64,000 nucleotides of DNA. It comes from Loxodes magnus. Taxonomy: Eukaryota > Ciliophora > Karyorelictea > Loxodida > Loxodidae. The position numbers and the translations under genes are program-made. Of this stretch, positions 57,238 to 64,000 are shown in pieces; the first letter of the stretch is position 1; every line of letters starts with the position of its first letter. The notes below the pieces were generated by a model. That model saw nothing but the letters and a program-made list of their open reading frames with translations. It made no database searches and had not been told where the DNA came from. The stretch spans positions 39,400 to 103,399 of the forward strand of contig CAMPDV010001815.1 in NCBI GenBank assembly GCA_946699065.1. Reading direction: 5' to 3'.

Positions 57238-58255
57238 TAATGTATAAGATAAACTTCAATTAAGTATATTTAAGATAATAAATTAATAATAAAAATATAA
57301 GTTTAAATAGTAGGAATTCTAATAAAAATTAGAGAAAAATAAAGAATATCATTTTTAAATAAGAGCTATTAATTTTATGACTATTACTAAAAACATATTA
57401 TGAATAATAGTTCAGTATAAACTATAATTAAACCTGATTCATTTTTTACACCAATATTCTAATTTTTTAAGTAAGTATTATCAAGAAATTTATAAGATAT
57501 TATAAACATAATAGTTAAAATAGAAAACTATTTGGGAATTATTTTACTCTTAGTCTTTTTTACTTATAGTTTTTTTCTAGCTTATAAATGAAAATAATTT
57601 TGATGACAGTAATATTTAATAATTTATATGAAGTGATTACATTTTTTATAATTTAATAGTTTTTCTATAAAATCTTAATCCATATTAAATTTTTGAATGT
57701 TCTACATTTTTAAATTTTATTAGCAAAAGTAATAAAGCTAATTCGTAGAATTGATTATCATTTAATATTATTTATTTTAATTAAAACTATTAATTAATAT
57801 CTAATTTAATTTAATTTTTAATAATATTTTAAATTTAGTTTTTTAATAAATTAAATCTTTGTTTTAATTTATATTGCAAAACAATTTTAAATTTATGTTT
57901 AATTTATATCATTTTGTAGGATCTATTTTTATTTTAAACTCTTAAATAATATTCTAAATTTTAATTTCCAATTATTTATATAGTATAAGTTAAATAATTT
58001 TCATTACAAATTTCTTATTATCAATTTATTATATTTTTATAAAAATATGCTTCAAATCAAAATACATTTACGTATTATTATTTTATTTCATATTGCTAAT
58101 TATTAATGTCAACAATTCTTATATCTTAAAAATATTAATTAAACTTTTCCTTCTTATAATCTTAACAATGTATTACCTTTTAAAATTAAGACATTTTTTA
58201 ATTATAATCTTTTATTTGCGAATCATATATGACAATGATAATTAAATTAAAATGT
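57238..58255. other. AT-rich spacer, third copy
   Basis: Third copy of 15,246-16,262. The 65-codon hydrophobic frame is broken here by an extra T near 58,084, which argues it is not a gene. Confidence 0.6.
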
Positions 58256-59115
58256 TCAACAGTGCCAATCTGGACACCGTTTAAAATAAGTTGTTTTATC
58301 AGCAACATTTCTCATCATTCTTGACTTTCTAATGAAATTATCTTCACTAAGGTCTTCTCAGTTTCTTTTATTTCTTGTTCTTATTATTTCAAAAGGTACT
58401 TCACATCATTTTCTTCTGTAAATATCTCCATGCTAGTTGCAATAGAGCCTCTAATATTTTTTCTTATTCTTTACGCCTAAATTTTTCTCTTGAAATTCTA
58501 AAATTTTTAGCAATTCTTGTACAAATGTCACTTACTCTTACAGTAGTAGCATTTCTTCCTTACTTACCGGATTGGTTTTCGATTTATAACCTCTTTTTAT
58601 TCTATCTCCATCTAATTTGTCTAGTTAGTTATGTTTGTGCTAATATTCTTTTGGTTAATAAACTCCAACTCTTGTTTTTATACGATATTTCTAAGCCTTG
58701 ATGTTTCTTATCTATGTTCAGTTTAAATGTTCCAATATGCTTTGAGTTCCCTTTCTTAATTAATAATTCTAATCTCTAAGTTATCTTATCCAAGTGATAA
58801 TAAGTTTCTTATTTCTTAATTTTCCTATTTAAGCACTTTAATCTCTTCCTAGAGATTGGATATTTCAAATACTAACTGTTAAATATTTATTTCCTTTTTA
58901 ATTATCTTTGATGGAAGTTCTTTTCCTGCTATTATATTAGATTCCTTTCTTTTTATTACTTTAGGAGGTGTTTATTATAGTTATTAGGTTCTTTATTAGT
59001 TTTGTAGTGAGGAAAAGAAGACTCTTGATACTTTTTTTTATGCCTGCTTTTTCTCTAGAGCTTTTTTCTCTTCTTTGCTTAAGAAAATGCTGAGAAAAAG
59101 ATTTTAAGACTGCAT
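58256..59115 (-). CDS. Gag-like protein (second locus), third copy
   Basis: Copy of 46,850-47,706 with the same RCPDWHC-TGA end. Extra T residues in two runs (about 58,455-58,460 and 58,480-58,486) shift the frame after the zinc knuckle, so it is either damaged or carries homopolymer sequencing errors. Confidence 0.5.
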
Positions 59116-59237
59116 TTTTATTTGAATTTTGCGAATCATATATTTATAGATTTTTAATAAAAGTTTATAAGATTAAATCAAATTTAGTTAATTTAAATCA
59201 TTTTAAATTTATAATTTTCAAATCTTTATTTTATAAA

Positions 59238-59953
59238 ATGTAAGCGCACCTTTTCTAGAACGAAAGCGCTTAGCTTTGTAAAATTCTATTTTAAGAAAAA
59301 TAGCAAAGAAGGGTTAAGCAAATTAAAATGGAGCTTATTTTGGTAGAATTCCCTTTTTACTTAGCAAATTTGAAATATTTCCAAATTTATCTGCTTTACC
59401 TTGTAAGTTCATTTGAAGCGAAAAAATGAAAACTTCAAATTTTAGAATTGAAAATGAAGTGAAAATCATAAGCACATAAAATGGTGTATTCAAATCAGCA
59501 TTGATGGAACCAAAACTTAAGCCTGGCTTAATTTATGAATTGGATTTTGAAATATATCAAAATAGAGCTTTTGATATTAAACTAGGATTATGTAAAAGTT
59601 CTTTTAATTAATTTGAAACCTGTTTTTCAAATAACAATTTAGGTTGATCATGGTTTTCAGGTGAAGGAGAATTGAGACATAAATCTGGAAAAAACTAGCA
59701 AAAATATGGAACAAAAACGACTTAAAAAAACATTGTAAAAATGATAGTAGACACAAAAAAAGGAAATTTAAGCTACGATTTAAATGGAAAAAACTAAGGA
59801 ATCGCTTTTTAAAATGTACCTGCGTTTAAAACTGGTGAAATAAATGTTGCAATCAGCTTTAATGCAGATAATAGTTATTGCAAGCTATTAAAATCAAAAA
59901 TTAAATACCTTTCTAAAAGACAGTAAAGAGAAAAACTGAAAACTAAAATTTAA
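59238..59953 (+). CDS. SPRY-domain protein with FLRKI module, third copy (frameshifted)
   Basis: Copy of 47,829-48,545. One T is lost in the TATTTTAAG run near 59,290, putting the ATG out of frame with the FLRKI module. Within SPRY a one-base gain and a one-base loss a few bases apart compensate (GKTSKKYG becomes GKNQQKYG). Probably broken or error-affected. Confidence 0.55.
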
Positions 59954-60412
59954 AAAATAAATTTATTTTATAAGTAGATTAGAATATAAGCATTTTTAAA
60001 GATAAATATAATTTTAAAGTTTAAATATTCATTAATAAAATACGTTAAATATATTTTTTATCTAAGTTCATTATTTTCAGTATTTACCAATTACTCGCAG
60101 ATTCGTATTTTATCTGTTCTTGTTTTAATTATTACCAATTTCTCTTTTAATTAATTTTAATAAATCTCATAAATAATTTTTATTGATAGACTTTAGCTTT
60201 TCATCAAATTTTATAACTTGGAAACTTCAATAATTTATTCAAATTTTTTAATTTTAATTCTGATTATCTTTTATTTTTTAATTTCCAAATTAGTAAATTA
60301 ATACTAATTCTAATTTATCTTAGAATAATTATAAAATAAAATATATTTTTATCAAATTTATCATCTAAATCTATAAAATTCTATAATTCTAAGTTTTTAT
60401 TGTAAAAAGTGG
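59954..60412. other. AT-rich region, possible coiled-coil ORF on minus strand
   Basis: Copy of 48,546-49,004; see the weak ORF at 48,590-48,990. Nothing more supportable. Confidence 0.4.
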
Positions 60413-60810
60413 ATGTCGGCCGCTGCAGAAAAACTAAAAGGTAATCTTGTGCAGTGTATACTGCATTGTGAGTAACCTCGCACTAGATACCACAACGGGT
60501 AGAGTGGACAAGCTCAGAAGAGATAAACCTAACTCGTTTGAGGGTTCTCTCTAGCAGTATGAAAATTTGACTGAAGGGTTTGCTAATGACTAATTATTAA
60601 TTCTTATTTGAACCTTATTCAAGATGACTGAAGTATTTAATTTAAGATTTATGGATAATTATTAATAAGAAGATTCCCCATATAGAGAAGCTGTAGTGAT
60701 TAATTGGACGAATAGAATAAAATCAAGAAGCAATAGAACAATTTTTTAATATTGAATATTAATAATAAAAGAGCTGAGCACCAATGAGGTGCTTCGTGCT
60801 CTATAATCAT
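60413..60810 (+). pseudogene. Decayed copy of dispersed ORF family 1 (tandem copy)
   Basis: Tandem-duplication copy of 49,005-49,401, essentially the same sequence with the same frame breaks. Confidence 0.7.
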
Positions 60811-61095
60811 CTTTATTTATTAGTTAATTAAATTTAAAAACAAAAAAATTTAGAAATATATAAAATATAAAATATTATTTATTAATATTTTTTTCAACAT
60901 TTTTTTAATCTGGAATTTAAATTTTAGATGAATGAAACTAAAATCTGAAAAAATCTCATATATATAGATTAATCAAAATTAATATCTTAAATATAAATTA
61001 TGAATAATAGAAATATAATATTACGTAAATTAAAAAAATCCAATGTAAAAACTAAAAATTTATTATTTTTAATAAAAAGTTAAAAGTTAAATCTC

Positions 61096-62011
61096 TCAAA
61101 TTTTTAAAAATTTTCTTCCATTCTCTTTTTCTTATATCATATTCACAAAGATCATAAGAATCAAAATTTATTGCATAACTAAATACTCTCTTTTTATTTA
61201 ACAAAGGCTAGAAATTTGGATAATTTCCTTCAGATAAAACAGGAAAATTTGGCCCATGCTTTATTATTTATTTAAAATCATATAGAGCTGTACCCTTAAA
61301 ATACTAATACTCATCAAAAAGCAATATTGAAATCTAGCTCCTTTATAAATAAACTTTGTATCATATGAGATTTAGGTTATAGTAAATATTCTAATTTAAG
61401 TCATTAGTCTTTTATACAAATATATTAATAAATATCTTTGCTCATTTATCCTGCATATCCACCTATACTATAAACACTTTATTTTGCATAAGTTACTCCA
61501 TTTCCTGTTGCACTCAAAGGACAATTTTAAATGGATTTAGATTATTAAGTTCTCATATCAAAGACCTCACAATTTGTATCTTTATATTCATGTTATGAGT
61601 TTATCACATATAGTAGATTATTTTATTTTATCGAGAGTTAGTTTATTTCGCTCATAATTATGTATTAGTTTGTATTCTTTTAAAATAGTCTGATTTTCAC
61701 AGAAAATTAGAGAGTTTTTTGAAAAAATAAGCTTTTAATCATCCAGTTAAAATATAAATGTTTTTGGATTTTTCATATTCTCATTTTCTATTTCTAAGAG
61801 TTTTGTTTTCTAAGTTTAGGGCATCTCAAATTTATAACTTGATTTCCCGTAAGTTTATAACAACGTATTTTGACAGTTCTAAATAGCATAGGTTTGGTAG
61901 AATTTCATACTTAAACAGAAGAAGTGGAATTATACCTAAAATATTTCCTTTTTCTCTAAGAATCTTTCGTAAGAAGATACATCTAGAAAAATACTTTTCT
62001 TTATTATCCAT
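61096..62011 (-). CDS. Kelch-like gene, copy E, mosaic of copies C and D
   Basis: Tandem copy of 49,688-50,599 with ATG at 62,011. It contains a stretch (about 61,474-61,532) identical to copy D rather than C, and a second D-like patch near 61,670-61,700. Four single-base gains in runs (for example GAAATC for GAATC, TTTATTTTATC for TTTATTTATC) break the frame. As sequenced it is not translatable as one protein; if those gains are errors it would be intact. Confidence 0.6.
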
Positions 62012-62277
62012 TTTTTTATTTATAAACTAAAGAAAGAATTAAATATACTCTTAATATTTAAATAAGAAATTTATGTATAATCTCTTTTAAACTAGTTTAT
62101 ATTTTAATTAAATAACTAAAATAATAGGTTATAATTTAAATTTAAGTTATAAATATCAATAGGAATATCAAAAATTCTTAAGCATTTTTTATTTAAGTTA
62201 ATGAGTAACTTAAAAAATTAGTAAAAATGATAATTACCTTTATATCCTTAAGGAATTTAGTAAAAAGATTATAAGAT

Positions 62278-62812
62278 TCACAAGCAGACAATCAAATTCA
62301 ATCTAAATTAAACTTAATGGTTAATAATCTGTAATTAAAATATCTAAGTAATTGAACGACAAATTATTAGTTTTAGGGTTAATTTAGACTGAATTTTATC
62401 CCTCTTACGCTTCTAAGCAGTTAATTAGATCCAACTTATTCTTTAACATTAATGACTCAACGATGCAATAATATTCGAATTTTTTTTGAATCATGGTTAG
62501 CATATATATAAATAATATGCTTTATAATCGAGAATTAACATTAATTAAAAAAGTTTCTGGATTTATTAAGATAGAGAAATCAATAAAAAAAAGTAAAAAA
62601 GGTGCATATCAAAGGTTAATCACTTTAAAGTTTTTCAAATTTCTCATCTTCTTCTTTTTGCTGAAAATAGTTGCTCTTCAAATAGATGTTTAAAATTCTC
62701 TTTTTTCTTCAGCTTCTTCATCTTTTTATCTACATTTCTAGGTCGGTTAATTTCCAATTAAAATTTTTCGTGTTTTTTCTTTTGCCTTTATCACTGTTTA
62801 TAATTCTTCCAT
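62278..62812 (-). CDS. Small basic coiled-coil protein, tandem copy
   Basis: Copy of 50,863-51,396 with one extra T in the GTGTTTTTTC run (about 62,772-62,777), which shifts the frame after about 12 codons. Confidence 0.4.
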
Positions 62813-62937
62813 GATATAAAGTTTCTTTTTACTATATATTACTATCAATAAATCAAAAATTTAATTTAGAAGACTTATATATTTTATTTTATCCTTTTTT
62901 CCTAAAAAGTTTGTGTGTCTTAAATCTCTTTCTTTCT

Positions 62938-63195
62938 TCAAGTTAGAATTTAAAATTTAAATATCTAAATTATCACTAGGAGTAATTAAAGGTTAAGGTT
63001 ATTAATTTATTTTCTATATTGTTTTACAATATTAATGATTAAATAAGAGATTTTGTGATATGGTCTTTGTTTAATTCTTAATATTTTAGTTTTAGAGCTC
63101 ACTTTTTTTATTTCTTAGATTGCAGCTGTGAAGATCATTTAAGGTTTCATCTGAGGATTTAAAAGCAGGACTTAATTTAACTTTTAATTTTATTT
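62938..63195 (-). CDS. Unknown protein, C-terminal exon, tandem copy
   Basis: Copy of 51,534-51,790, ending at the same TGA (62,938-62,940), with an extra A in a run a few codons before it. Confidence 0.4.
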
Positions 63196-64000
63196 ATTAT
63201 ATAATAAGATTAGCTAGTTGATATTTATAAAGGAAAAATTATATTTTTTAAGTAGCTAATTAAAGTTAAAATTTAATATTTTATATTAAAAAATACAATT
63301 GCTTCCTTAATATAATAAATTAGGTTTAAATAATTAGTATTATATTTTTTAGTATCTTATATCATTTTATGTTGATAAAAAGCTAACTATTATCTATCAA
63401 AATTTTTAAATGTTTTAGTAAGAAATTAGAAAGTTGGGTTATTAGTTTATATATGTTGCATAGTAAATTATTATCTTAATAAGTCTTTTTTTAATTTTCT
63501 CAAATTGAACCTTTTAAATAGTATGAATCATTATATATAATTGATAAATTAAAAAATCCATTAAATATTCTTAATATTGAAACTGAATATCACAATAAAT
63601 TTCAATTCTAATAAACCTTAAATTTCTTTTAATTGCTTCAAAATAATTTCGCTATATACTTAAATATTTAAACATTAATATCAAGAATTTTTTAACTAAT
63701 AGAATTAACTAAATTTTGAAAAAATTAAATTAAAATAAAAAGAGCAAACTTAATTATATGATATCAATTAAAATAAAATTGGTAAAAAGCATTAAATTTA
63801 TTGCAAGAAAAGCCTTTTAAGCCTCTATAAATACTTTTAATGAGTCTTGCTATCTAGATCTTAACTAAAGGCTATTTAAGCAAATTATTTCTTTGTAGTT
63901 TTTTTAGATTTTTTACAAAATACGTTAGTAAATTATTAATCGTCCTTTATTGACAATAGGATCTCTTTTTAAGGATAACAGATAAGAAGAACATTAATAT
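63196..64000. other. AT-rich spacer at window end
   Basis: Copy of about 51,791-52,580. Nothing recognised. Confidence 0.6.

Larger units (their letters stand above)
56957..64000. repeat. Tandem duplication, second unit (cut by window end)
   Basis: Matches 45,552 onward to the window's last base (about 52,58x in the first unit). It carries an excess of single-base gains in A or T runs compared with the first unit. Confidence 0.95.

Noticed and set aside
1-64000. CRISPR array, bacterial operons, rRNA or tRNA genes
   Set aside because: No spaced short repeats, no ribosome binding sites, no rRNA or tRNA cores; codon use and tiny introns indicate a ciliate nucleus.
1-64000. Plain Tetrahymena/Paramecium-type code (TGA only as stop)
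   Set aside because: TGA falls inside otherwise intact genes at Trp-like positions in several families (kelch, SPRY, NACHT, small ORFs), sometimes several times per gene, in diverged copies.

Overview
ORGANISM AND CODE. This is an extremely AT-rich eukaryotic window, almost certainly nuclear DNA of a ciliate with a reassigned code. Read with the standard code it is nearly empty. Read with TAA and TAG as Gln and TGA as Trp, many slightly GC-richer islands become coherent proteins. TGA is used inside genes for Trp alongside TGG. It also lies at the end of several genes, at the same aligned position in diverged copies. Some other genes appear to end at TAA where the sequence turns AT-rich. This matches the karyorelict code (TGA both Trp and stop; Loxodes and relatives) or the Condylostoma-type code (all three codons ambiguous). 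The window cannot decide between them with certainty. Candidate GT..AG introns are tiny (about 15-29 nt, two of exactly 20 nt). Because every codon can be sense, an open frame proves little. I accepted genes on amino-acid composition, recognisable motifs, and absence of indels between diverged copies.

LAYOUT. The window is dominated by duplication. Block A (1 to about 17,986) recurs in the same order and orientation as block B (about 30,577 to 48,588). A second, tandem duplication has a unit of about 11.4 kb: 45,552-56,956 is repeated from 56,957 to the window end, which cuts it. Only about 17,987-28,480 and parts of 48,589-56,956 are not covered by the A/B duplication.

GENE CONTENT (A/B unit, left to right). 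A large NACHT NTPase with pentapeptide-like, beta-propeller-like, TLDc-like and zinc-binding parts (intact order best seen in B, 28,488-32,900, minus). An unknown 250-residue protein. A 230-residue unknown. A 350-residue unknown. A gag-like coiled-coil/zinc-knuckle protein facing a related coiled-coil protein. A 303-residue kelch-like protein. Relics of a kelch gene, an endonuclease/exonuclease/phosphatase-like gene and a dispersed ORF family. A cluster of small genes (13.1-14.8 kb). A relic of the 3' end of the NACHT gene. A second gag-like gene. A SPRY-domain protein. The tandem unit carries further kelch copies, small coiled-coil genes and another unknown gene. The unique middle (18-28 kb) holds small unknown ORFs and dispersed ORF families.

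HOW IT FITS TOGETHER. The kelch-like and SPRY proteins share the same N-terminal module (a FLRKI...G.IP.LL.K.EI.PNL motif) joined to different C-terminal recognition folds. They are amplified next to a NACHT-type sensor NTPase and to multicopy gag-like ORFs. A fast-evolving, duplicated repertoire of NACHT, SPRY and kelch proteins is a plausible but unproven recognition locus. The gag-like and small dispersed ORFs may instead be parts of mobile elements that drive the duplications. Function is inference throughout.
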